From Tyto alba (Eukaryota; Chordata; Aves; Strigiformes; Tytonidae): 64,000 nucleotides of DNA. The stretch lies in assembly GCF_018691265.1 (NCBI RefSeq), contig NW_024881296.1:14601427-14665426 (forward strand). The letters are read 5' to 3'. Positions 30,591 to 43,773 of this stretch are shown here, piece after piece. The notes below the pieces were generated by a model. That model was not told the DNA's origin. It made no database searches and was given only the letters and a program-made list of their open reading frames with translations. A program made the position numbers and the translations under genes. Positions within the stretch are counted from its first letter, which is position 1. Each line of letters starts with the position of its first letter.

Positions 30591-31535
30591 AAGGTTTATG
30601 CTATCAGATTTTCAGAACTGGAGATAAAATAATTAGTTTGTAATTCCCCAGTTCTCTCTCCCCTTTTGTTAAAGATAGGCACTGCATTTGACCTTCTTTC
30701 ATTGTTCAGTGGTTTTGCCATCCTCCAGAAGCTCCCAAAAATAAATGTTAATATATTTGAGATCGCTTCAGTCAGCTCTGTAAGTATCCTAAAATGAAGT
30801 TCATCCGAGTTACGTCCAAGACTAGTTAGAAAGTAGCATTGTTCAGGCCACTTGAAAGAACCCTCAGGACATTAAAATTTAAGGTTGAACATTTTTTTTT
30901 AAGATTCCCTGAGCAAAAATCCATATTAACAATTCAAAGCTATGAATTAATTTAAAGTGCAACCAGAATATATACTCTGGGAGATGCGATAAAGTTAGCT
31001 GTACTTACTTCAAAAGGGCAAGAAATTGAGTTTTCTGGATAAAGTCTTGTTTAGAACAAGCAGATGCTTCCCTTAAACTGTTGCAGCCAACTTCTTGATT
31101 TGTCAGTGATTTCAGTGTCATCCCTTGTGGAACAATGTACTGTTTGGTCATATTGTAACCTATGGAGATACTTACATGGTAAGGCATGCTTCTGTTTAAG
31201 AACTGCAGGATCAAGCTATTAAATATGGTAAATATACTAAAATAGAAAAATAGGAACTTATTATAAAGTAGTATATGATATGTACATATTTCTTATGCTG
31301 TGGTTTAAGGGTATGAGTGACTTAGAAGTAACTGAACCTTCTGAAAATGCATAGTCTTTTTAAATTTATCCTTGCCTTTTCTATCTCCAGGTACCCAGAT
31401 ATACCTTGATACAGTTCTGTCGTAGGGGCTTTGATTAATGAGGAGTAGTTTATGTTGTAATGCCCCTAGCTGTCTGTACAAGGGACAGCTTATATAACTG
31501 CTTATACAACAACTCCTGAATTGTTGAACTGTATT

Positions 31536-31555
31536 AAAAAAAAAAAAAAAAAAAA
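31536..31555. repeat. A homopolymer, 20 bp
   Basis: An uninterrupted run of 20 A in the 7.3-kb intron, followed by CCAAACC. I see no processed gene copy upstream of it. Confidence 0.9.
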
Positions 31556-33072
31556 CCAAACCACCACTGATTAATGCAGCACGTTGTAAACCATGGCAAT
31601 TCAATCATGAATGTAGCTCCCCTGTGTAGAGAGGGAAGATCTGAGAATCAGTAAAGGACAAAGACTTATGGTGAAGAATAACCATCATCTTCCATTGAAG
31701 TAAGCAGTCCTTTTTTGGAACTTCATGGTGTCAGTGAAGTTACAGGAGAGATGAATTTGATGTAAGACTGTTTAGCATGATGAGATAGTATGGATCATGC
31801 AAATACCAAAATGATACAAAATGCGGACAGTTTGTAAGAATCATCTCTTTGGGAGACAGTTGAATACTTCACTTTACCTGGTACTTTCATAACAAAACCT
31901 GCAATCAAGTTAAACACTCTTTATGAAGTTTCAGGTTTTATTTCCAACCTGAAAATTTGGCTACAATTTCTGAAAAGCATAGAGTGTGGGTTGAATTTTC
32001 TGCAAAAGTGAGTTGACTTGGAAAGAAACTTAAATCATCCAAAAAACCCCCAGTGTTCCAGCTTTAATAGATTTGGCAGAACTTCATGTTGATTTGGGTA
32101 TGTTGGAGTTCAAAGTGAAGCCTAAAAGAAATTACTCAAAGCCAAAAATAGAGAGAGAAATAGGAGAGAATTGCTTTGGCCTTGATTTAAGACATGATAT
32201 AAAACAATGTCAACAACTAATAATGAAGGATTTTTAACCCTGTGCTGAAGATGCAACAAAAAAATGCTATGGAGTTTGCAATCCTAGCTATACTATGAGC
32301 TTCTTCTGTAACTTGGAGTAGGTCATTCCCCTGCTACTAACTTAGCTGTCCAGCCTCCAACATGGAGATTTTTAGCCTTTATTTTCCCAAGGCATATTTT
32401 TAAAGTGAGGTCAATGAAAGTAGTTTGAATGTTTGTGGGATGATCCTGAGGCTAAAATGTTGTTATTGTTTTGAAATAAAGAACAGGTTGACAATGACAA
32501 TATCCTGTAAACACACTCAAACCTTAAACTGAACAAATAAAATGGAAGAATCTCATAGTGAAAGGTTATCACTCAATGGGATTATACCCTAATTTAACAT
32601 TTAAAAGTAATCTACTTCTTATGTTTTTTATAATTTCCAAATGTTGATTTAGAGGAAATATTTTTCTCAAGCCTGAATCACATTAACAACTTCTGGTTCT
32701 TTTTTCCCTTCTGCAAAGCAATACTAGCTTATGTCGGATTAGCTGATCTTGCAAACCAGAGCTAAAACAATTGTGATTGTCACAGTAGAATTTCTACCAT
32801 GGACAGTGTGGGATAAAAAGGAACTGTAAAGTGATAAAGATAAAAAGAGGAGACGGAAAGTATGATCAGATAATATTTGCTTCTACAGTCAAAGGAACAC
32901 TATTTGTCTGTTGCTGTAACTTGGATGCTTAGAAGCAGGTACATTGTCCATTGCTTCTTAATGTCACTGTAAGCTAATTCAGTGCAACAGGTATCTTTTT
33001 TTCTCACTGTTAGCACATTATTTTCTTTTTACATCAAATATAATTTTCAGTTCACAGCCATAGCATTGTACG

Positions 33073-33100
33073 TGTTGGCAGGTGGCAAATGTGGAAACAC
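33073..33100 (+). repeat. 28-bp dispersed repeat, copy 1
   Basis: The segment begins TGTTGGCAGGTGGCAAA and matches 34277-34304 at 25 of 28 positions. The flanks are not similar, so it is a short dispersed repeat or shared fragment of an unrecognised element. Confidence 0.6.
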
Positions 33101-34276
33101 CCAGCTGTCTGAAGGATGCTGCCAGGGGCCACAGGGGAAGCTGCAGGCAGCTGAGGGCACTCTGTAGGGGTGATTAGGGAACATGAGACAGAGGAGGGAC
33201 TATAGATCAAGCTTTAGGGGATGTAGGATACACATCCATAAGAAACCAGGATCCATTCATTTGGCTGCTCATGCAAACACTCAGTGTGAGAAAGTCTGTT
33301 GTATGCTTCTGGCTCACTTAACCCAAGACAGTATTATCAGTCTGATAGCTGCGTTGGTGTTGCCTCCTTCCCTTTAATGAGGGCTAAGGTATGAAAACCA
33401 TAGATTGTATACGTAGAAAAGCAGCATGGATTTTCAATAGGAAATCTATGAAATATAAAATCAATGTTTCTGGGGAAAATGCCACAATCTTTCAATCGTA
33501 CTGTTATTCACGGGAGTTTCCTGGATATGGGACAACTAATTGGGTGATTTCTGTGAGCTGTGCTCCCCCTTGCCATTTTTCCAGAGCCAGGTCTGTGGAG
33601 TTCATATGTTCACGCTCACTTCCACACTGGCAGGTGTTTTATTCTGTTCTTTTAGGAAGCACAAGCCTCTTGTTTAGGTATTGCAGTCACAAAAATACAT
33701 TTAAACATACCTGTTACAGACTAGTACTTAAAAATTATGCCTCTTCTAGAAATCTGGGGAGAAAGAATAGAGGTAAAGATGCTTATATTGAAAAGAAAAA
33801 GCATTAATTATTGAACACATAGTAGTGACTCAGCGGCTGGCCTTTGTTTGATGAATTACACAGTAACAGTCTGTTCCAAACACACAAATGAATGACAAAA
33901 GATCATCTCTTTTCAATTATGTTTCAGTACAGAGACAACCTTTCACAGAAGTATAGCCCAATGTGTTTATTTCACTTCTGTTTTGTTTTCTTCCTGAATA
34001 ATTGGATTAATGTGACTCTCCAAGAGAAGGGGAATATAAAAATAGCTGACGCCTTACTAGACCATTTTGAAAATATAAATATATTAAATGTAACTAGAAC
34101 TGAAGAAACACCACCTGCATTACTGTGTAGGTATTTGTAGGCAGAAATGTTACAAAAAATCATTATTTTTCAGTTTCAGTGTTCCTTCTTGTTTCCATAA
34201 AAACTAGAAATGCTTTTTGTGAACTACGGTCATTTTTCTCACAGAAATGTTGGAGTGCCTTTGTGAGAATAAAATA

Positions 34277-34304
34277 TGTTGGCAGGTGGCAAACATGGGA
34301 ACAC
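34277..34304 (+). repeat. 28-bp dispersed repeat, copy 2
   Basis: This is the second copy of the segment at 33073-33100, 1.2 kb away in the same orientation, with three substitutions. It lies about 560 bp before the 38-nt exon. Confidence 0.6.
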
Positions 34305-34866
34305 TTGAACTTGGCTTCCAGGCTGAATTTTCATTTATGCTTCTGGACAGAATAAATTATCAAGGGCTGAGATCCATGCGGTTAGGCTGTGACTAGTCAT
34401 TGTACTCTACAAACACTTTTATTAATTCAGCATGAATGTACCTACCTTTGGAGTTAATTTTAGGTCCAGTGAGTCCAAGTCCTGATCATTTGTGTGCTTG
34501 CCTTTTTTATTAAGAAGAGAAGAAAACGTGTAGCTCCTTCTCTTGCTGGAAGCAGATACTCTGCAGTTGTTGACTTTGAATACCCTGCTCTTTCTGAGCT
34601 CAGTTTGCACGCTCAGGGTGGGCATGCTATGGAGTAAGGAGGCTCCCCATGCAACTGCTGCAGGCCGTGTGTGCTTCAAACACAAGATTAGACAGACCTT
34701 TCAGGATCATTTTTCTTTCTGGAGGCATATGATACACTGAGGTTTTGTTTATACATGTATTGGAGTTTTACATATCACCTTGCCTGTCTTAAACATGTTT
34801 TGTTCATGTTTATTACTGCACTCTGTGCCTGCCTAATAAATGAATGTTTGCTTTTTTGCTTTACAG

Positions 34867-34904
34867 CATTCTTCTTGACGAAGAGGGCCACATTAAGATA
34901 ACAG
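34867..34904 (+). CDS. RPS6KA2: RSK3 38-nt exon: beta-7/beta-8
   Basis: A very short exon between acceptor TTGCTTTACAG and donor ACAG|GTATGT. It completes the asparagine of the catalytic loop and encodes (N)ILLDEEGHIKIT, then gives the first base of the DFG aspartate codon. That aspartate, which binds magnesium, is therefore split by the next intron. IKIT rather than IKLT matches my memory of RSK3 over RSK1. Because 38 is not a multiple of three, skipping this exon would shift the frame and destroy the kinase. Both phases fit the neighbouring exons. Confidence 0.96.
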
Positions 34905-35869
<965 letters not shown>

Positions 35870-36804
35870 TAAAGAGTACTGCTTTCAGCAATTAAGGGTT
35901 GATACAAAAGTAGATGTGTCATGATTGCTTGGTCATTTTCATTGCATAAGCGATTGCGAACCAGCTGTTCCTGGCAGTATATGAGGTAGCATTTGGCCGC
36001 AGATTCTGTCTCTTCCATCTCACAGTCCTTTGCTGTCTTGGTTGGTTACCATGAGCTATGAATATTTCTGCTGCACAGAAACAGGGCAGGACAAGCTCAG
36101 AAGAGCATGAGCATTTCAGAAGAAACATCTGTCTAGTTACTAACATGGTTCCTGTTAGGAAACAATTTCCCAGGCAGCAATTTTCAGGTATTAGGGACTT
36201 CCTCTTACTCAGAAATTTACTCGTTTTTTTTCTGCAAAATATAAGTTAAGAAAGACATATTATGGAGGGCATTCTGAATGTTTCACAGGACCTCAGTGGT
36301 TCTTCTGCCATTTATCTGTCTTCTTCACATCAGCATTGCTGACTCTTGTTCTACTAATTAGATTCAGGTATTTTTTTGGTCTGGCAGTGGATGTCCTTTC
36401 GTCTTATTAGCTGGTGGGATACTGTCTCTCAAAAACCTCTCTTTTTTTCCTGGTGGAAAAAGAAAACAAAAACAGACAGGCACAATGTCATCCTTCCTTC
36501 TTCTTCTGTACCATTTTGCTGTGTCTTGATTATGACTAGTTTGGGATGTTTGCTTTGTCCTGAGTGCATGCTGAAGCTGACTTTAAAATGACATATGTGA
36601 AACAGTTTTAAAATGACTGCTCTTCACAGGGGGGAAATCACTGGAAGCAGACACAAATGTATCAATTGCCACAGAAGAATAGCTAGGAATTCATCTTTTT
36701 CTTATGTGTCTTTGTATTGGATTAACTATACAAAAGTTGCAAATTTTCCCATTGTTGCCCGACAGCTATTCTGGAGGTAGTTTAAATGGAATCAGTATGA
36801 GAAA

Positions 36805-37290
36805 CTGAGCTAATTCATTTTTTATACATGGAAATCAATGAAAAGTTAGTTGAAATGCAACATGAATTTATCAAAAATCAGTCATGCTAGATTAATCTGA
36901 TATTTTACTTGATGAGATAGTCAACTTCTTCTGAACAAGGAAAATGAAGATGAAAAGTGGATCACGTGTCTCCATTATGATAAAGTATTTGATACAGTGT
37001 TGCAGGGGAAAATCATTAATTGAAGACACTAGTCCGATAATGGTCCAAAGATGGTATAGTACCAATACTGTCACAGGGAAAAACACCACAGAGAGAAAGG
37101 AGCTACTTCAGCTGCAGAGTAATGTCGCCCCAAGAGCAGGTATGAATAAACTCATCATGAAATGTAGTTAGCCTGGAAAGTAGAAGATAGATCCCAGCTG
37201 CTTCAGAGGTGAAGCCCTGGAAAACACTTTCCAAGAGCTCTGCAAGAGATCTCTGACTGCAGTGGAGCTGCTTGGCTTATGAGAAAGACC
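36805..37290 (+). mobile_element. Decayed CR1/L3-type LINE with RT motif A relic
   Basis: The sequence follows the end of ORF2 and then the 3' UTR of old amniote CR1/L3 elements. It has a CATGAATTTATCAAAAATCA block (HEFIKNQSC in one frame), GATTAATCTGATATTTT, GAACAAGGAAAATGAAGATG, and AAAGTATTTGATACAGTG reading KVFDTV, the remnant of motif A of reverse transcriptase. A block around 37205-37240 resembles the CAGAGGTGAAGCCCTGGAA part of the 3' UTR, so a large internal piece is missing. Stops and frameshifts are frequent. It is inactive, in the host gene's orientation, and assigned from memory. Confidence 0.65.
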
Positions 37291-38353
37291 CAATAACATT
37301 CTCCTGAGTGCTGCAGTATTTGGCACTGGGATGCTGTGTCAGGAAGGATTTTCAGAGGTATTGAATCCTCTCCAAGCCAGCCATCTGAGGTTAGGTGTTC
37401 GGGTGCTAACCTGCTCCCTCCTGCACCCATCCAGCCTCTTCAGTCTGTGGTGCCATTGCTGCCGAGGAGGACGAAGCGATGATCAAGGAGAAGTTGGTTT
37501 GTGACACTGTGATTTTCTAAAAAGCTATATGAACGCTATATGTTTCTTGAAGCAGTTATTCCCAGTGTCATTTTATCGAGCTCAGTACTGTCCCTTGTGC
37601 CCAGACACCATGCATTTATTACTCTCACAGGGGTGATGTTGCTGTCTTCTGAAGTGGGCACACTGCAGGTCTACCCAAGCACTCAGGGCACGACCGCCAG
37701 CAGGCAACGTGGCGCAGTGCAGCTCTGCGGCTGTGCTTCGCGCCGCACCTCATCGTGGTTCTCGTGGCTTCCCTGCAGAACTAGGGCAGAACCATAAATT
37801 AATAATGCAACCTGCTCTTCTAATACAGCTCCATTTCATGGGGTATGGAAGCTGTTTTAGGTAGCTATATATTACACTACATACTGCAATCCATAGAGTA
37901 TATTTAAATTTTGTTTACCCTGACTAGACAACTGGTGCTACCAAAGGAAGTAAGGATAGAAGCAATGTGAAAACTAGTGAAAATTTGGAGTGAGAAGGGC
38001 CTACATGACTGATACAGCTGGTTGACAGGAGTTAATCTAAGTAAATATTGTGATTTATTACCTGAATTTAAAGGGAATGGAACATACTTACCTGCTGTGA
38101 CTGCAAATCCATTTGTGGGTGCTCAGCACTTCTGAACCATATATGTTTATTCAGGAAAATCAATAGGTTATGCCTCATATTATAAATATATCCAACCCTT
38201 TCCATTTTTGTATTACATATATACTTTTGGCGGATAGCTGTGCCTTCTCACTCTGTCTCCAGTTAAATGATGGTATATCTGGTGTACAGATTGTTTTTCT
38301 TTCACTTGCTAATGAACTTGGCTTCTTCCCCCCCTGTTTTTTGCTAGGCTTTC

Positions 38354-38403
38354 TTTTTTTTTTTTTTTTCCCCTCCATCTCTCTTTTCATCCCCTCCCCC
38401 CAG
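38354..38403 (+). promoter_or_regulatory. Pyrimidine tract with acceptor-like CAG
   Basis: A T-run (about 38354-38369) runs into CCCCTCCATCTCTC and then CCCCTCCCCCCAG at 38391-38403, nearly all pyrimidine. This is a splice-acceptor-like context stronger than several real acceptors in this gene. The sequence after it stays open for 25 codons in the phase of the flanking exons and then hits TAA at 38479. I see no good donor. A silent cryptic site is the simplest reading. Confidence 0.3.
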
Positions 38404-38827
38404 GGATTCAATGTATTAGAATTAGAAAAGATAAGAATTCATATAAAAGGAGATGAGTTAAAGAGAGCAAAATCCTTTTAAGTGTACACTACTGCTTTAA
38501 GCCTTTGAGTGCTACCAGACACCTTAGAGAAAAAGACCTCTAATCAGTTCAGTCTTTTTTCATCTTATAATATAATTAACTGGTTGGGGCAGAAAAAGGG
38601 TATTTTCATACACTAAAAGTGCAGGAGGATTTTCTGATGCTGTCTTTCACTCTGCTCATTTCTCCTTGTTTCCCTTGGTCTGTCACTTGTACGTTCTATT
38701 AGGAATGCTGTTTTTCTGCTGGTCTGAAAAACTGAAGAGAATTAAATGGTATCCAAATGACTTATTAGCATTTCTGTCTATGTAATTTGCAGTATGTTGT
38801 AAAATATATGAAGAAAATATACTAGTT

Positions 38828-38875
38828 GGTGGAATATTCATAGATTGAAAGGTGGTGGAATATTCATAGATTGAA
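38828..38875. repeat. Tandem duplication, 22-bp core
   Basis: GGTGGAATATTCATAGATTG followed by AA occurs identically at 38828-38849 and 38854-38875, separated by AGGT, giving a 26-bp period. It is a small recent duplication in intronic DNA. Confidence 0.9.
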
Positions 38876-40742
38876 TGTGATAGTGTAATTTTCATACCTA
38901 AAATTTTGATCAAAAGAGGGAACATATTAGGCAGATAGTGATAAAATGGCCTGTAACCTAGATATCAGAAGAGCAACCAAACAACCTCTTGTTTGTTTTG
39001 TACTGTGAAGAGAGATTAATGCTACAATATAAAGTGTCAGGTGGTGCTAGCAGCTCCCTGTCAACCTGCATTGACCAGGACACAGGCTAGAATCAAACCT
39101 AATGATCCTTGTTAAATGTGGCATGTTGTGTTTATTAATTTCAAAAGAAATTTATCTGGAAAAGACGAACTTCTGGTCTTGACTTATTAAATAATTATGT
39201 TACAAACTATTTTATTAATTATTATTCAGTGGGAGTTTTACTATCAACTACAGTAAAACTTCATTTACCACCAACTGAGTCTTTGACATAGGCCACAAAA
39301 CCCAAAATGTTATCTGTTCTGTTTGTTTTCTGCTCAGAATTGTTTGACGGTAACTTGGTATGTGTCAACTCCTAGAGTTATACACATCTCAAAATTAACA
39401 CTTTCCAAGCATTCCAGAGGACAGGACCTGCCTCCCATTTAGTATGTGATGATGACTGCTGAGACCCAATTAAAATTTTGTGCTGGTGAATTTATGTGGT
39501 TTATCATGACTGGACAGATTTTGTTTTCTGCCTTCCTGCATCTTTCTTATTGCATTGGAGATTTTGGATAGAACGTATTCTGTAAAAGCTCTTCATCAAG
39601 AGATCTGCATCAACAAGAAATTGACTTAAATTGTTTAAAAGTTGTGTATATGACTAATAGTGTTTCAGCTGCACTGCAAGAGCCCTGATGCCCACACTGA
39701 TGTCTCTGAAGCCCAGATAAACAGTTCTGCACGATATAATGTGAATGAGTCTCTTGGAAGGCCTCTCAAAGCAGTGGGTTTGTAGTTCATTGTACCAGCT
39801 CATTTACAGTGCCACAGACCTCATGGAAGTTGTATCTCTTTTCAGTACAGAAAAAAGCACTGTACAAATTTGAGTCATGTGAGTAGAGAGAGGAATATAA
39901 TTAGAGAAAGAAGGGGTCTGATGACTCAGTAGGCAGTCCCAAATAAAAAAAAATGTGTTTATATTTGTCAGCAATGTCATGAATGTGTAAATAGTGAAGG
40001 CTTCACAAGAAAAGAAAATATCCTTTTGGTATCCAGACAAAGTAGTCGGCTCTGCAATAATTTTGTAGTAACAGTACAGTGGCATTAAAAAAATCAACAT
40101 GAGACATCAAAGCAATACGATCTTTTATAAAATCCCACCATAACATTTGTTTTATTTCCACTGCAAGAGATGGTCTTCACAAACAGTATTTTGAGTGTTT
40201 ATATATGTGAAGGTGTTCAAACCCTTTCGAAACACTAATTCATTATGCTTCACACATGGCTAATAATGAAAAATACCTGATGCATTTTACAAATGGTAAA
40301 ACTGAGTGGTTGACCAGCTCTCAGCTACCTGGAAAATGACTGGAAGCATTGAGAGGGGAACCTAGACATTCTGACAAGAGTGTCTCTTTATGTTCTCCAA
40401 AACTGAGTGGTATCAAGTTTCTTTGAATTTTATCCAAGGCTCACCATTCTTTAGCAGACTTGGGCTGAAGTAATTTGCACAATCTGCTATCCTTCCATCT
40501 GCTAGGAAGATTCATCTAGCAATTACCATAGGCTGTGGATTTTCTCTCATTCATTATCCTCCTCGGTGACCTACCAGCATTGCTTCTTGAATGTATTCCA
40601 TCAGGAAATGTGTCCCTCTTTCTGAAGGTCTTCCCACATGTATATTTTCTGGGGTCTCCAGTGCTGGTGTTTTACCTACTGAAATTGTCAATTGTCCTGA
40701 AAACTATTGAAAGAAAGCACTGCAGAGTATGTCAAGACCTAA

Positions 40743-40805
40743 CCAAGGGCTGGATTAGGTGACTACAGAGGCTTCTTCCCATCAAGCTTTAATTCTGTGG
40801 TTCTC
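40743..40805 (+). mobile_element. Old CR1 3' tail, sense
   Basis: GGGCTGGATTAGGTGACTAC, then AGAGGCTTCTTCCCATCAAG and TTTAATTCTGTGGTTCTCT, is a mutated form of the CR1 3' end (GGCTGGATTAGATGACCTCC ... ATTCTGTGATTCT). Only the last 60 or so bases are recognisable, as expected for a 5'-truncated CR1 insertion. Confidence 0.6.
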
Positions 40806-43702
40806 TTAATAGGCAGCTGGACTGGATCAGGGAGTATTTGCCTTTCTTGCTGAATATTGGTACAGAAAAAAAGTCAAGGTTGGAGGAAGGCACAGCCTTC
40901 TGAAGTACTGGCTAACAGAAGGTGGCCCTCCAGAATACCCAGAAAGCGAATCAGTGGGAGACAAGGAACAAACAGATGGTTTATACAGATGGGGAGGTGG
41001 GGAGAGTGAAAACTGAGTCTCACAGCAAAACTATAGGGTCTGCTTTAATAGCCAAAAATACTACAGAGTTTCTTCACACCTAGACTCAGCTCCTTGTCAA
41101 CCTGCTGTGACCCATACAACCCTGTGTTTATGTGCAAGGGTGCTAGCAGCAAGTGCTCACTTCTGATTGCATGTTTACATTTAGCAGGATTTTTAATTTT
41201 TTGAAAAAATAAGCAGGAAAACATGTTGTTGTGCAGTAAAGTGGTAACTTTAACTGATGGGATGAAATATTTAAATTTATATTTATTTTTCAGTCTCATT
41301 ATTTCATTTTTAACCTTCAAGAGATTTAATCAGGACTGCAATTGAGAAACCAGTGCTTTCTTCCAGCTGCTGCTTTGTTGAGTTCATTGAAATAAAAAGC
41401 TCTGGTACATATAGCTCATGTAGCTGCCTTTCACTTTAAGTATTGATGTTAAGTGCATTTCTCTGAATCTGAATTAATCTCAACATTAGACCTGCATAAT
41501 TGGAGACGTGGTAACAAAGTGCTAGCCATTAGAGCAGCACAGTAAATATTCCCTGCAGCCTCCAAGACAGTCATTTCCCCTGCTTCCTCCTGCAACTTAA
41601 ATTTCTTTTTTCCTTTCTTTCTTTCCTCTTGGATATTGCAGCTGAATTTCTTGCCTTTGGGTTTTTGGCCCCTTGCAGGCACTGTGCATTTGCAGATCCT
41701 TCTGTGACACCATGGTGGGTGGGCACTACAGTCATCTGCCCGCATAGTCACTGACCAAGCAGTTGCTTCTATCTGTATCATCTGCATCATCAGTGTCAAG
41801 CCCATTTCTGCCAAAATAAATGAGCCGTAGCAGTCATTGTTAGTGCTGTTAAATTAGATTTATTATAACAACAAAGTAACATGAGCAAGTGTAAGTGAAC
41901 ATTAGGTACTTAGCCTGAATGTAAACTCTTTAGAAATTGTGAGGAGGGTTTGGTACAATACATAACACTTCTGCTGCAGCCCTGGAAAGTAATATACTCT
42001 GCCCCTCATCCCCAGTATATCTGAACACTTTTATTAGGACTAAGGCTCTAATAGGTCAGAATAACTTCAAAAATGGTGCTTGATCTCCAGTGTCATTTAG
42101 GCAGTTTTAAAAATTCTCTCCCATCATGTTTCTAGAAGACGAGCTGCTTTCCTCCAGCTCTACCAGGCAGCTCTTCTCTTGACTCTCCCAGACCAAACAG
42201 GAGTTAACACATTTGTGCTTTCCAAATCTTGTTTGTATTTGCTAGCCATACAGGCTTTTTAAAAGTGTTTTTAACTTGTTTCTACTGTTTTATTCTCTTG
42301 AGGTAGTTTGTTACTAATGCAGATTAATCCTTCAGTTACTTATAGTCAATTAGTCAATTAATTATCTGGCTTCTAAACATTTCCTCTGTCCTCCTCCAAA
42401 ATCTAGCATAACAGTTTCACGGTTACAGTTTTCCTATGTTTTCTTATATTTTTCTAATGGTATGGCTATATTTAATGTGGGAAAAGGGAACAGTCAGGCT
42501 GTGGGACTGTCTGACATGGGTTTTGGTAATGAAAGGATCCTTTTTTGCACAAATGTGCTTCCTAAGATCAGTGAAGCTACTTGTGCGATAAGGTACAAAA
42601 ACTACATAAGGGTTGCATAGTCTGTCCTGCCTTAACATATTTAATTATAGCAATTACTATTAATTAGTAGGTACTTATTATAGTAGAAGAGATATAAAGC
42701 CTGAGTCACACACATAAGCAAGTAACAGTTCTCCTCGCTCTCAGTGGACATTGTCCACCTTTGTGTCTGGGCTGAATTATGTTCTTGGTGTCTTTGTGTT
42801 TGGTGATGCATAACCTCCATCATCCCTTAGTCAGAGGAACCAGCTGCCACTCACAGCCCCATGAAACACTGTGGCAAGAGCTGTATGAAAGACCTGGTAT
42901 TGAATCCATATTAGGCGATCTTGTTGGGTCAAGGTTTTTATTTCTTTTGTTACAAATGTGAAATTCCTGTCAAATCTACTGGAAGCACTGATCTGTTTCA
43001 AAGGAACCATAACTGATTGATGTTTTCATTTGTGAGTTAGGCAACTAATTGATGATAATTGCTGAGTTTTGCTTTGAGATTTGGGTTCAGTTAAATGCGA
43101 TGCCTGCAAAATTCAGCACTGAATACAGCCAGGGGAACCAAAGTGAGAAAGAAAAAAATACACATTCAAATGCCTTGAGAACGTGGGGTTTGTGCATGTT
43201 TCTCCTGCAAAGTACAGCAGTGGCGTCTCTAAGTGGACTATACAGTTGAAAAGGTAGTTTGACTCAAGCTAAAGAGATGGGGAGTGGCATGTTGAACCCA
43301 TTTTCCTTGCACCACAGTCCATGCCAAGCACCCAAGAACAATCATACTCATTCAGGCTACGGGTCCTTCCAGCCAAATATCTCATCCCCAGCACTGGCCA
43401 TAAAATGGGTGCTGGAGTAAACAGCATATATGACACTTGTTCTCAAACGTTCTAAAACTTGACCTCAAGTATCAGTGTAAACAGATTGTAACAAGACTCC
43501 TGAATGAAACAGTCATGTTGGTCCTTCATATTCTGCATAATCCAGACTTGCTGTGTCATTTTTTTCTGAAGTACAGCTTGTTGGACCATTTATTTTCCTC
43601 AAGTTTTCATCTGTGTTGGAAATAGAAGGTTGGTGTGGTGTCTATCAACTATACAGACCACTCAGTGGTCAGTTGATTTACCATTTTGTTGTTACTCCAC
43701 AG

Positions 43703-43773
43703 TTTGAGATGTTGACAGGATCGTTACCCTTCCAGGGAAAAGACAGAAAGGAGACAATGGCACTTATTCTCAA
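43703..43773 (+). CDS. RPS6KA2: RSK3 exon: alpha-F to alpha-G
   Basis: This 71-nt exon lies between acceptor CTCCACAG and donor AA|GTGAGT, starting in phase 0. It encodes [15 protein letters not shown] followed by KETMALIL(K), the alpha-F end and alpha-G segment that forms part of the substrate-docking C-lobe. [15 protein letters not shown] is an RSK hallmark, and alanine in TMALIL fits RSK3 (RSK1 has TMTLIL as I recall). The intron upstream happens to be open in frame for about 150 nt, but that part has no kinase similarity. Confidence 0.97.

Noticed and set aside
33391..33807. 138-codon ORF in the 7.3-kb intron
   Set aside because: No motif, no splice-site support and no similarity to anything I recognise.
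43553..43702. Open frame running into the exon at 43703, suggesting an extended exon
   Set aside because: The upstream part has no kinase similarity, and a good acceptor (CTCCACAG) precedes FEMLTG.
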